NCBI RefSeq assembly: GCF_900543425.1
Contig: NZ_UQRQ01000003.1
Coordinates: forward strand, 133,939 to 197,938
Direction of reading: 5' to 3'
Source: an uncultured Sanguibacteroides sp.
Lineage (GTDB): Bacteria; Bacteroidota; Bacteroidia; Bacteroidales; Marinifilaceae
Length of the DNA: 64,000 nt
A program made the position numbers and the translations under genes. Every line of letters begins with the position of its first letter. Positions within the stretch are counted from its first letter, which is position 1. Below, in pieces: positions 8,384-16,736 of the stretch. Under the pieces are notes generated by a model, which was not told where the DNA came from, made no database searches, and saw nothing but the letters and a program-made list of their open reading frames with translations.

Positions 8384-10083
8384 TTTCTTTTTCTTAAGTG
8401 TTTAAAATATTCTTTCAGTATGTTTCCGTTTTCCGTGCGGGGTGTTTTTACAACCAATAAATAAGGTTTTTCTCCCGGTTGAAAAAAAGAGGGGATACAT
8501 TCTTTCATGTTTTTTTCGTCGCTGGCTTCAAATACCTTAAAACCATGGAGTTCTCCTAACCGGGCGATGTCGACTTGATGCGGTGTTTCAAAAAATTCTT
8601 CCACCTCATCCAATACGGAGGGACCGGGAAGAAATCTGAAAATACCTCCTCCTCCGTTTTGAATAACAACGATTTTTAAGTTGGAAGGTTTGTATTTTAT
8701 CCATAAAGCATTCGAATCATACAGAAAACCGATGTCCCCGGTAATCAAAATCGTGGGATCGGGGGTTGTCACGGAGGCTCCCACGGCAGTGGAAGAACAT
8801 CCGTCGATTCCGCTGGTTCCCCTGTTCCCGTTTATTCTTGCTATTGTATTGCAGCGGAAGAGCTGAGTATATCTCACGGGAGTACTGTTTCCCAATTGCA
8901 AATGTGTATTTGCCGGTAAGGCAGGGAGTAGGATAGAAAAGGCCTTTAAATCGCACCATGGAATACGGTTAAGGTATTCATGATGCTGTTTTTCCGCTAC
9001 TTTCTCTTTTTCTTTCCAGCGTTGGAAGTAATCCGAATGTTCGGGTATTTCGGGTAAACCGTTTGTCAGTTGAGTAAAAAATGCCCGGACATCCATTTTT
9101 ATCGGTAATGTCAGGGATTGATAGGTGTCCGGGGCAGTTTCTCTTAAGTCGATATGCCAGTGTTCCCGGGGGGGATGATTGCGGATAAAAGCTTTAATCA
9201 TACGCGAGACAATGGCTCCTCCGAAAGTAATTAATAAATCGGGAGCAAAAAGGGGTTCTTCTTCATCATGGATCGTGGCCAATACCCGGTCTATGGTCGG
9301 AATGGCATGCGGGATATTTTTGTTTGCCAGATTTTCGGTTAAGACGACAACATGATGTTGACAGATGAGTTGTTCTATTTGCCGGGAAATAGTTTCGTCT
9401 GGCGTATGAAAACCTATGATCAGTAAAATTTTTTTATATCGCGAAAATGATGTTTGTAATTTTACTTTTTCATCCGGGAGCAGTTCGGTTTGAGTGGGAC
9501 TAATTCGAATGATTCGTTGAGGCGACATGTCGTGTGCGTGAAATTCGTACAGAGGTTCCCGTAAGGGTATATTTAAATGTACAGGTCCTTTGTATGCTGT
9601 CCGGGTGACATTGATCGCCTCATTTATCAAACGGTTAGCATACCACCGGTCTTCCGGCGTAGTAATGTTTACCGGCAATTGGCAAGAGTATTTGACGAAG
9701 GGAGTCAGGACTCCATTTTGCCGAATCGTTTGACTATCGTCCTGATCGATCCATTCGGGTGGACGGTCAGCCGAAATGACGAATAAGGGAATTCCCTGAT
9801 AATAGGCCTCGGCAATGGCCGGAGCATAATTCAGTAGAGCGGTGCCGGAGGTACAGATCAGGGCGACTGTTTTTTGTTTTTGTTGCGCTATCCCTAAGGC
9901 AAAGAAGGCGGCAGATCGTTCATCGGGAATTACAAAAGGCCGTAATTCTTTTTCTCTGGCAATGGAGATAAGCAAGGGGGCATTTCTGGAGCCCGGGGAG
10001 AGGACTATATCATGAACCTCTTTTTGAATCAACAGGTCCACGAGTATACGTACGCTCTCTATATCAGAATGTCGTTTTTCCAT
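8380..10083 (-). CDS. menD: SEPHCHC synthase (thiamine-diphosphate enzyme)
   Basis: 567 residues, full length. It joins isochorismate and 2-oxoglutarate, the first committed step of menaquinone synthesis. It has the ThDP-enzyme layout. The N-terminal pyrimidine-binding domain has SPGSRNAPL and [13 protein letters not shown]. The middle domain carries [11 protein letters not shown]. The C-terminal ThDP/Mg domain has [18 protein letters not shown] and QNGGGGIF. It overlaps menF by 20 bases and menB by 4 bases, indicating one operon. Confidence 0.96.
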   Translation of the reverse strand: MEKRHSDIESVRILVDLLIQKEVHDIVLSPGSRNAPLLISIAREKELRPFVIPDERSAAFFALGIAQQKQKTVALICTSGTALLNYAPAIAEAYYQGIPLFVISADRPPEWIDQDDSQTIRQNGVLTPFVKYSCQLPVNITTPEDRWYANRLINEAINVTRTAYKGPVHLNIPLREPLYEFHAHDMSPQRIIRISPTQTELLPDEKVKLQTSFSRYKKILLIIGFHTPDETISRQIEQLICQHHVVVLTENLANKNIPHAIPTIDRVLATIHDEEEPLFAPDLLITFGGAIVSRMIKAFIRNHPPREHWHIDLRETAPDTYQSLTLPIKMDVRAFFTQLTNGLPEIPEHSDYFQRWKEKEKVAEKQHHEYLNRIPWCDLKAFSILLPALPANTHLQLGNSTPVRYTQLFRCNTIARINGNRGTSGIDGCSSTAVGASVTTPDPTILITGDIGFLYDSNALWIKYKPSNLKIVVIQNGGGGIFRFLPGPSVLDEVEEFFETPHQVDIARLGELHGFKVFEASDEKNMKECIPSFFQPGEKPYLLVVKTPRTENGNILKEYFKHLRKRN

Positions 10084-11203
10084 AATTGATCTGTCGAATT
10101 AAATTTAACAGGGTATCGGCCTTTGTACAAGTTTCTTCCCACTCGTTTTCCGGGTCGGATGCCGGGGTAATACCACCGCCCACGTATAATTTTAACGCAT
10201 CGTTGAAGAGCTCCATAGTCCGTAGGTTTACAAAGAGATTGAAGGCTCCGTTTTGTTGTATGGGGCCTAAATATCCCGCGTAATAACACCGTTCCTGTTT
10301 TTCTATTTCCGAAATCAACTGCATGGCTCTTTTTTTGGGGATACCACAAACAGCCGGAGTCGGATGTAATAAAGAAATCAATTGATCGATCTCTTCGGCA
10401 GGTAGTTGTTCGTCGCTTTTAAATAAAGTGCAAAGATGGTATACGTTTCCGGCTTGTATGGTTTCCGGCCCTGTTATTTCCAGATTACGCGTAAAAATAG
10501 GTTGTAAAATCTGGGTGATATAGTCCGTTACGATCTGTTGTTCTATTTTGTCCTTTTCACTCCATACTACATTTTCTTTAGGTGTTGTTGCCGGTTGTGT
10601 TCCGGCAAGAGACATGGTAAAGAAACCGTTCCTGTCGTATTTCAAGAAGGTTTCCGGGGTAGCTCCCATCCAGGCACATTTACCGGGTATGACCACGAAA
10701 AAAAGAAATGCATGATGGTACTGCTTCATCTGTTCGAAAAGTATCGGAGCGATTTTTAATGAATCGCAGGGAATTGTTATGGTCCGTGAAAAGACCACTT
10801 TTTTCATGGATTCTCTTTTTAACGTGGCAATTAAAGTCCGGAGTTCATCCAGGTATTCGAGATGATCGCAATCGTTTTTGGTAAAATTGCGTTCGGGGGT
10901 ATTGAATACCGTGTTTTGAAGATTTACGATCGCTTCCTGATCGGTCAGGTAATCGGTAAAAGAGAGGTCTTCTTTGATAAAAAACGGAAAGCTCCAGGAG
11001 GCACGGCTAAAAGGTGCAATAATAAATCCTTTGCCTTTCTGGTGTTTATCAAAACCGTTGAATATATTGATATTATTAGAGAGTTGTGCTCCAAAAACCA
11101 TCTCCTTGGAACCGGGCAGACGGTACGTGTAAAAAGGAATATTATTTCTTAGGCAAATTCCTTGAACTTCTGCGATAGAAAGTTTGCTTCCTGTTTCTGA
11201 CAT
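10064..11203 (-). CDS. menF: Isochorismate synthase
   Basis: 379 residues of the chorismate-utilising family. It converts chorismate to isochorismate and opens the menaquinone branch. The conserved C-terminal catalytic block includes FTMSLAGTQPA, LHPTPAVCGIPK, YYAGYLGP and the metal-binding EWEETCTKADTLL. The N-terminal half is the usual variable region. It is the first gene of the minus-strand cluster and overlaps menD. Isochorismate synthases for siderophores share these motifs; the linked menD-B-C-E decides the name. Confidence 0.93.
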   Translation of the reverse strand: MSETGSKLSIAEVQGICLRNNIPFYTYRLPGSKEMVFGAQLSNNINIFNGFDKHQKGKGFIIAPFSRASWSFPFFIKEDLSFTDYLTDQEAIVNLQNTVFNTPERNFTKNDCDHLEYLDELRTLIATLKRESMKKVVFSRTITIPCDSLKIAPILFEQMKQYHHAFLFFVVIPGKCAWMGATPETFLKYDRNGFFTMSLAGTQPATTPKENVVWSEKDKIEQQIVTDYITQILQPIFTRNLEITGPETIQAGNVYHLCTLFKSDEQLPAEEIDQLISLLHPTPAVCGIPKKRAMQLISEIEKQERCYYAGYLGPIQQNGAFNLFVNLRTMELFNDALKLYVGGGITPASDPENEWEETCTKADTLLNLIRQINYGKTTF

Positions 11204-11237
11204 AGTACTAAATTCTTTATTAAATGAATTTGTCTTA

Positions 11238-11245
11238 CAAAAATA
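11238..11245 (-). promoter_or_regulatory. Putative -7 element of the men cluster
   Basis: On the minus strand TATTTTTG matches TAnnTTTG and sits 35 bases before the menF start. No convincing -33 TTTG is seen at the usual distance. Confidence 0.35.
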
Positions 11246-11279
11246 GCCAAAATTCTGCTGTTGATGTCTACTTTGTTTA

Positions 11280-11310
11280 AAATCTAACTACTTTTGTCTA
11301 AGTTAGATTT
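11280..11310. promoter_or_regulatory. Inverted repeat overlapping the MFS promoter (candidate operator)
   Basis: AAATCTAACT (11280-11289) and AGTTAGATTT (11301-11310) are perfect 10-base inverted arms separated by 11 bases. The spacer covers a -7-like element TACTTTTG (11289-11296) for the exporter gene starting at 11320. Arms flanking or covering a promoter suggest a dimeric repressor site. No TetR or MarR gene is adjacent. Confidence 0.45.
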
Positions 11311-11319
11311 CTGACCGGA

Positions 11320-12681
11320 ATGCATGAGGATAAAAATAGAAAGAAATTTTTGGGAGGGAAAAAAGGATTACGGGAGTTATTACCCAATAACTCGAGTGCT
11401 TTTTTTTACATTTTTTCCTCTTTGAAAAATTATAATTTCCGCCTTTATTTTGGCGGACAATGTGTTTCTTTGATCGGAACGTGGATGCAGCAGATAGCCA
11501 TGAGCTGGTTGGTTTTCCGTTTGACTGGTTCTGTCTTTTTGTTAGCCACGGTAACTTTTACGGCTCAGATTCCTATTTTGATCGTGACTCCTTTTATGAG
11601 TGTTTTTGTCGATCGCTTTAACCGTCGTAATATTTTAATCTTTACCCAGAGTTTATCTATGGTGCAAGCGCTGATTATGGCTTGGCTGACTTTATCGGGT
11701 TGGATCGAGGTATGGCATATTCTGGTTTTAAGTGTATTTATCGGTTTGATTAACGCTTTGGATAATCCTACCCGTCAATCGTTTTATCCGAGTTTGGTTC
11801 CGAAAGAGAATCTGGGGAATGCCATAGCGTTAAATTCTGCGGTAATTAACGGATCCCGGTTAATCGGTCCGGCAATAGGAGGAGTCTTGATCGGATTAGT
11901 CGGAGAGGGGTACTGTTTTTTATTGAATGGAATCAGTTATTTGGGAGTCATTGTAGCCTTATTGATGATGCGTTTGACTCCTTTCCGCCCGAAACCGGTT
12001 ATGCAACGGGTATGGGTAGATATAGAAGACGGATTTCGATATGTATGGGGGAATATTCCGATACGAACCTTATTGTTATTGATGAGTAGCGTTAGTTTTT
12101 TCGGTATACCGTTGACAACTTTTATCCCGGCTTACGTGAAAACGATTCTCGGAGGAGAGAGTGAGATGTTGGGTCTGTTACTTTCCAGTATAGGGATCGG
12201 TTCTTTTGGAGCGGCCCTTTATCTGGCAGCCCGGAAAAGTGTATTGGGGTTAGGTAAGGTAGTGATGCTGTCCACCCTTTTGCTTGGTATCGGAATCATA
12301 TTGATATCTTTTGTCTCCATCCCCTGGGTAGCAACTGTTTTATGCGTACCGATCGGTTTTTCCATAATAGCGGCAGTAGCTTCTGTCAACACGTTATTAC
12401 AGACGTTGTCCGATGAAGACAAACGAGGACGGGTTATGGGATATATGGCTATGACTTTTACGGGAATGGCACCGATCGGGAGTATGGTTCTGGGAGCTAT
12501 TGAAAAGTATATCGGCTTACCTGCCATCATTCTATGTTCGGGGATCGGTTGTGTTTTAGCGGCTTGCCTTTTTGAGCATTACCGTCCGTTGATCCGTCGT
12601 CTTACCCGTCCTGTTTATGTGGAAAAAGGAATTGTCCCGGAAATTGCCGTCGGCATAGAGAACTCGGAGGAAAGCTTTTAG
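11320..12681 (+). CDS. MFS transporter, EntS-like
   Basis: 453 residues with about 12 membrane helices. The N-terminal pattern NFRLYFGGQCVSLIGTWMQQIAMSWLVFRLTGS and the loop VDRFNRRNILI are typical of the MFS_3 group, which includes the enterobactin exporter EntS. Substrates in this group are siderophores, drugs or unknown metabolites; nothing nearby decides. It is divergent from menF, and its promoter carries the inverted repeat at 11280-11310. The basic N-terminal ~30 residues (MHEDKNRKKFLGGKKG) precede the family core, so a later start is possible. Confidence 0.85.
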   Translation: MHEDKNRKKFLGGKKGLRELLPNNSSAFFYIFSSLKNYNFRLYFGGQCVSLIGTWMQQIAMSWLVFRLTGSVFLLATVTFTAQIPILIVTPFMSVFVDRFNRRNILIFTQSLSMVQALIMAWLTLSGWIEVWHILVLSVFIGLINALDNPTRQSFYPSLVPKENLGNAIALNSAVINGSRLIGPAIGGVLIGLVGEGYCFLLNGISYLGVIVALLMMRLTPFRPKPVMQRVWVDIEDGFRYVWGNIPIRTLLLLMSSVSFFGIPLTTFIPAYVKTILGGESEMLGLLLSSIGIGSFGAALYLAARKSVLGLGKVVMLSTLLLGIGIILISFVSIPWVATVLCVPIGFSIIAAVASVNTLLQTLSDEDKRGRVMGYMAMTFTGMAPIGSMVLGAIEKYIGLPAIILCSGIGCVLAACLFEHYRPLIRRLTRPVYVEKGIVPEIAVGIENSEESF

Positions 12682-12778
12682 ATTTTAAATTGAAAGATTC
12701 GAATGATTTAGGGATTCGGAGATGAAGAGATTCCGTTACCTCAAATCGTCTAATCACAGAATAATGGTCGATTTACAA

Positions 12779-13939
12779 TTAGAACATTTGTTTTAGCCGT
12801 TCTAATCCTTCTTGGACTACCGATAGAGGACAGCCGATGTTCATGCGGCGGAATCCCAAACCTTCGGGTCCGAAGTCCGTACCGTTGTTTAGGGCGAGAC
12901 GGGCTTTTTCCAAAAGGCGTTTACCGATCTCTTCATGGGATACTCCGGTTTCCCTGAAGTCAATCCAGAGCAGGAAAGAGCCTTCCGGGGGTAGCATGTG
13001 AAGGCCGGGAAGTTGTTCCCGGATAAACTGTTCCGTGTAACGAATATTGTTTTCCAAATAGGAGAGCAGCTCTTCCAACCATTTTTCACCGGAACGGTAA
13101 GCTGCTTCTAAGGTGACATGACCGAAAAGGTTACCTAAATCCAGGTGTAGATGTTCCAACTCTTGCTTAAAGATTCGTCGTAGTTTTTCCGAAGAGATGA
13201 CGATGACTGAATTCATCATTCCGGCAATGTTGAATGTTTTACTGGGAGCCATCATGGTAACAGTAAGGGAGGCAATCTCGTCCGCAAGGGAGGCTACGGC
13301 TATGTGCTTATGTCCGAAAAGGGCCAAATCGGAATGGATTTCGTCTGAAAGAATGATTACTCCGTTTTCATAACAGGTTTTACCGATCCGAAGCAGTTCT
13401 TCTTTTGTCCATACCCGTCCGACCGGATTATGAGGGTTGCTGAGAATAAGTAGTTTGACTCCGGATTTGATTTTTTTTTCAAAATCTTCCCAATCGATAC
13501 AATAGCGGCTGTTTTCAATGATGAGGCTACTACAAATCAGTTCCCGTCCGTTATCCGTTACGACGGAGTGGAAAGGAGGATATACCGGAGTGAAGATCAT
13601 CACCTTCTCCTTTTCTTTTGTATATACCCGTACACCTAAAGAAAGAGCCGTGACGATTCCCGGAGACGAAAGCAACCACTCCTCTTTTACATCCCATTGA
13701 TGGCGACGGGCGACCCATTCGATAAAGGCTTGTTTGGCATTTCCCGAACGAAAGGAGTAGCCGAATATTCCGTTATCACAACATTTTCGGGCGGCCTCGA
13801 TTACTTCAGGCGGAGATTGGAAATCCATATCGGCAACCCACATGGGAAGCAAGTCTGTTCGTCCGAATACTTCGTTTAGATTGTCGTATTTCACACAATC
13901 GGTATGATGTCTGTCTATGATCCGGTCAAAATTGTACAT
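12779..13939 (-). CDS. MalY/PatB-type PLP aminotransferase (probable C-S beta-lyase)
   Basis: 386 residues, class I/II aminotransferase fold. Visible motifs are WVADMDFQSPPEV at the N-terminus, SNPHNPVGRVW in the substrate/PLP region and the Schiff-base lysine in APSKTFNIAGM. The MalY/PatB group cleaves cystathionine or cysteine (beta C-S lyase) and yields pyruvate, ammonia and a thiol. In E. coli MalY also modulates the maltose regulator, but there is no sign of that here. It is separated by 17 bases from the TRIC-type channel gene upstream on the same strand, so the two may be co-transcribed. Confidence 0.88.
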   Translation of the reverse strand: MYNFDRIIDRHHTDCVKYDNLNEVFGRTDLLPMWVADMDFQSPPEVIEAARKCCDNGIFGYSFRSGNAKQAFIEWVARRHQWDVKEEWLLSSPGIVTALSLGVRVYTKEKEKVMIFTPVYPPFHSVVTDNGRELICSSLIIENSRYCIDWEDFEKKIKSGVKLLILSNPHNPVGRVWTKEELLRIGKTCYENGVIILSDEIHSDLALFGHKHIAVASLADEIASLTVTMMAPSKTFNIAGMMNSVIVISSEKLRRIFKQELEHLHLDLGNLFGHVTLEAAYRSGEKWLEELLSYLENNIRYTEQFIREQLPGLHMLPPEGSFLLWIDFRETGVSHEEIGKRLLEKARLALNNGTDFGPEGLGFRRMNIGCPLSVVQEGLERLKQMF

Positions 13940-13956
13940 AAGTTTCGTTTTATGGA

Positions 13957-14589
13957 TTATTGTGATTGTTCTCCTTTTAATACCGGTAGGCTGATATGAT
14001 ATTTTACCGCCAAGATTCGGATAATGATGACACTAATTGCCGTGATGATTTGAGTGGATACGGGGCCGATTTGAATGAAATCACAAAAGAAATAGATAAA
14101 TCCTCCGATGATACAAGCTATCGCGTAAATGTCTTTTCGAAAGATCAGAGGAACTTCATTGATACATATATCTCGTATCACCCCTCCGACAGCTCCGGTT
14201 GTCATTCCCATGATAATGGCTACCCAAGCAGGGAATCCGCTTAACAGACTTTTTTCAATACCAACCACGGTGAATAAGCCCAATCCGATGGCATCGAAGA
14301 TGAAGAAGGTGTTGTTTAGCCTGATGACGTATTTCCCGAAAAGGATAACAAAACCTAAGGCAAGCGCCGTAACGATTAAATAGGAGGGTTGATGCATCCA
14401 GAAGGGTGTCACTCCGAGTAAAAGATCCCGGGTCGTTCCTCCGCCGATGGCCGTGGCCGCCCCGACCACGTATGCTCCGAACCAATCGAAATTCTTTGCA
14501 GACGCCAATCGGATACCACTAATTGCGAATGCAAATGTTCCGATATAATCGATAATCGTCGTAAAATTGATATCTGAAAAATTGACCAT
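13957..14589 (-). CDS. TRIC-type cation channel family membrane protein (UPF0126)
   Basis: 210 residues, almost entirely membrane helices. Two tandem repeats of three helices each can be seen, with glycine-rich turns (VVGAATAIGGGTTRDLLLG and GMTTGAVGGVIRDI). This matches the prokaryotic TRIC/YadS family of homotrimeric cation channels in the inner membrane. The physiological role in bacteria is unclear. A -7-like TAACTTTG lies on the minus strand at 14610-14617. Confidence 0.9.
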   Translation of the reverse strand: MVNFSDINFTTIIDYIGTFAFAISGIRLASAKNFDWFGAYVVGAATAIGGGTTRDLLLGVTPFWMHQPSYLIVTALALGFVILFGKYVIRLNNTFFIFDAIGLGLFTVVGIEKSLLSGFPAWVAIIMGMTTGAVGGVIRDICINEVPLIFRKDIYAIACIIGGFIYFFCDFIQIGPVSTQIITAISVIIIRILAVKYHISLPVLKGEQSQ

Positions 14590-14609
14590 ACCCTTGTTTT
14601 TAACGGAGG

Positions 14610-14617
14610 CAAAGTTA
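14610..14617 (-). promoter_or_regulatory. Putative -7 element of the TRIC-type gene
   Basis: TAACTTTG on the minus strand matches TAnnTTTG and lies 21 bases before the start codon. No clear -33 partner is seen. Confidence 0.35.
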
Positions 14618-14661
14618 ATATAAATATTTAAAGAAATAATAAAGTCGTATGTCGTTGTACA

Positions 14662-14850
14662 TCAGTTGAAACAAGAATCTAAAATGATTTTTGACAATAA
14701 CGTTAAATGAATGGGAAAGGTTATTTTTTGAGGTGTAAATAGCACATTGTACCCGTCCCTGTGGGTTACAATAACATTTTTATAGACATTCAGTTCAATA
14801 TCAGCATTTCTGATACCTTTGAAATTATGTATAATTAATCGCTCTATCAT
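14662..14850 (-). pseudogene. Remnant of an OLD-family ATP-dependent nuclease, N-terminus only
   Basis: The 62-codon frame begins MIERLIIHNFKGIRNADIEL, the hallmark start of OLD-family/AAA_15 ATPases. The similarity stops after about 28 residues, exactly where the Walker A (usually GDNEAGKS) should follow; the rest looks random. It is therefore a broken gene whose body has been lost. It lies 29 bases downstream of the DUF4143 ATPase on the same strand, consistent with a deletion or insertion in a small accessory patch. OLD nucleases often belong to defence modules, but nothing functional remains. Confidence 0.55.
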
Positions 14851-14879
14851 ACTGTTGTAGGTTATTTACATTTATCGTT

Positions 14880-16184
14880 TTACAACTCGTTTATTTTTTC
14901 CAAAAGGAAGTCTTCAATGTTGATGTACTGCACACCTCGGTCATCTGTCCAAGGAAGGATATTGTCGCACACTACGACAATCTTGGTATAGGAATCATCG
15001 ACACGATTGAGGGAATTGACCTCCTGTAGCCGTTTTTCTTCATCGGCAACAGTAAGAGCAGACTGGATGTAGTAACGTTTGTCTGTCAAATTGACCACGA
15101 AATCTATTTCAAGCTGCGTGCGTATTTTCTTCCCTGCAGCAGTGTGGTTATACTCGACCACTCCCACATCAACATTGAATCCCCGTGCCGTGAGTTCATT
15201 GTAAAGGATATTCTCCATGATATGGTTTTCTTCCTGTTGCCGGAAGTTGAGACGGGCATTGCGTAAACCGATGTCCGTGAAATAGTATTTGAGCGGTGTG
15301 TCGATATAGGAACGGCCTTTTATATCGTAGCGGTAAGATTTGCTTAATATATACGCATCGATGAAGCAGTCGAGGTAGGTGGAAATGGTTTCGTTCTTTA
15401 TTTTCAATCCTTTGACCGACTGGAATGTGTTGGCCAGCCGCGTCGGGTTAGTAAGCGAGCCTACGGCAGAGGCTACGACGTTAAGCAGTTCATCAAGGGT
15501 TTCCGCATCGGCACGCAAGTGGTTGCGCTCTATGACATCTTTGATGTAGGTAAGCCGGAAGAGGTCTTGCAGATACTTGGATTTTTCCTCAGGGGTGTTT
15601 TTCTGCATGACGAACGGCATTCCTCCATATGTCACGAACTCGCGCCACGCAAAACGTTTTTCCTTGGGATAGGCGGCGTAAAACTCATCGTAGGTAAGTG
15701 GAGTGATATGTATCTCCTCGCCCCTGTCGCGAAAAGCGGTAGCCACATCGGAAGAGAGCATCTTGGAATTGCTGCCTGTTACATAGACATCGACATTCGG
15801 CAGGCTTTTGAGCCCCAGAAGAACATCGACAAAGGTAATTTTGGAATCCGATTCTTGTGGCAGATAGGGATTGTCGATTGCCTCTACCATTTGTATTTCG
15901 TCGAGGAGGACATAATAATCTTTCGTGGTATCTTCGACCATCTGCCGGAGGCATGTCCCCAGTTCCAGAGGGTTACGATAGCGTGCGTTGATGTCGTTAT
16001 CCAGTTCGAGCGTGATGATCTGCTCCGGTGCAATGCCTTCCTGTAGGAGGTAATCGCGATAAAGGACACCCAGCAGGTACGACTTGCCGCACCGTCTGAT
16101 GCCCGTTATAATCTTTATCTGACCGTTCTTGCGACTGTCTATCAACCTTTGAAGTTTTTTTTTGCGCTCTATTCTCATATTCAT
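14880..16184 (-). CDS. AAA ATPase with DUF4143 domain
   Basis: About 434 residues from the chosen ATG (16182-16184). The open frame runs up to 16211, but its first codons lie inside a repeated element (16196-16219), so MNMRIERKKKLQRL is the more likely start. The N-terminal AAA_14 domain has Walker A GIRRCGKS and Walker B YYVLLDE. The C-terminal half is DUF4143, with a nuclease-like QLEIDFVVNL...YYIQ pattern near the end that recalls PD-(D/E)XK folds. Members are common, mobile-looking and of unknown function; toxin-antitoxin and defence links have been proposed. The gene appears richer in GC than its neighbours and sits in an accessory patch. Confidence 0.85.
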   Translation of the reverse strand: MNMRIERKKKLQRLIDSRKNGQIKIITGIRRCGKSYLLGVLYRDYLLQEGIAPEQIITLELDNDINARYRNPLELGTCLRQMVEDTTKDYYVLLDEIQMVEAIDNPYLPQESDSKITFVDVLLGLKSLPNVDVYVTGSNSKMLSSDVATAFRDRGEEIHITPLTYDEFYAAYPKEKRFAWREFVTYGGMPFVMQKNTPEEKSKYLQDLFRLTYIKDVIERNHLRADAETLDELLNVVASAVGSLTNPTRLANTFQSVKGLKIKNETISTYLDCFIDAYILSKSYRYDIKGRSYIDTPLKYYFTDIGLRNARLNFRQQEENHIMENILYNELTARGFNVDVGVVEYNHTAAGKKIRTQLEIDFVVNLTDKRYYIQSALTVADEEKRLQEVNSLNRVDDSYTKIVVVCDNILPWTDDRGVQYINIEDFLLEKINEL

Positions 16185-16195
16185 AAAGGGTATTT

Positions 16196-16219
16196 TTGCG
16201 GTTATCCGCACTTTTGCCC
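16196..16219 (+). repeat. Direct repeat copy 1 with internal TGCGG-TTAT-CCGCA hairpin
   Basis: A 24-base word beginning TTGCGGTTATCCGCA and ending TTTTGCCC. It recurs at 16358-16381 with two differences. The core is a 5-bp palindromic stem with a 4-base loop. It overlaps the 5' edge of the DUF4143 frame. Confidence 0.7.
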
Positions 16220-16357
16220 TGTAAATGTAAGAATAAATACCGACTAATCGTTTATAATTATCCCGTATTTTATTGTCCTGACTTTACTTTGATATTCCGA
16301 TGACTTAATTAAATACTTGACTATTTTAGCTCTCCATTATATTGTTAGAGGGCATTA

Positions 16358-16381
16358 TTGCGGTTATCCGCATTTTTGTCC
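16358..16381 (+). repeat. Direct repeat copy 2
   Basis: Matches 22 of 24 bases of the word at 16196-16219 in the same orientation, 162 bases away, including the whole TTGCGGTTATCCGCA palindrome. Confidence 0.7.
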
Positions 16382-16694
16382 GCTATTATTAAAATGGAAG
16401 GTTACCGTTCGACCACAGGTTCCCGTCTTTTGCTTCCCTTTGTGGCTTTCGGCTACCTTCGACTGTATTACAGCGTCGCCCCCGTTCTGTTTGCTATCTT
16501 ATTTTCCCTCTGTTTTACACCGGATTGAAACCCGTTTCCGTGTCACTTCCCAGGCCTTACTTTGCAGCGTCTTCCGCATCGGAACGATGGTTTTAACAGC
16601 GCAAGTATTCACCTGAAAATTTCTTATTTCGTACTCTTCGTGAACGGGTATATGGCCTGTTTTGTTGCAGTCGCTTGATTTTTATTAGTAGATA

Positions 16695-16727
16695 AGCCCG
16701 TCTAACGGTGTTATTATTAGACGGGCT
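16695..16727 (-). terminator. Hairpin at the 3' end of the SusC/D operon
   Basis: AGCCCGTCTAA and TTAGACGGGCT form a perfect 11-bp stem around an 11-base loop, 10 bases beyond the last gene of the minus-strand operon. The following tail is A/T-rich but not a clean U-run, so termination is inferred from position and stem strength. Confidence 0.65.
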
Positions 16728-16736
16728 CGACTGATA

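Larger units (their letters stand above)
16212..16736. other. Unexplained gene-free stretch in the accessory patch
   Basis: No convincing gene was found. A 99-codon frame at 16317-16616 (+) is rich in Cys, Phe and Leu and looks non-coding. The part from about 16390 to 16670 is less AT-rich than ordinary spacers and resembles decayed coding or mobile DNA, though no family is recognised. It holds the second copy of the 24-base repeat and ends in the hairpin at 16695-16727. Confidence 0.5.

Noticed and set aside
16317..16616. A 99-codon plus-strand frame in the accessory patch
   Set aside because: It is rich in Cys, Phe and Leu with no recognisable domain or promoter, and overlaps a direct repeat; probably not a gene.
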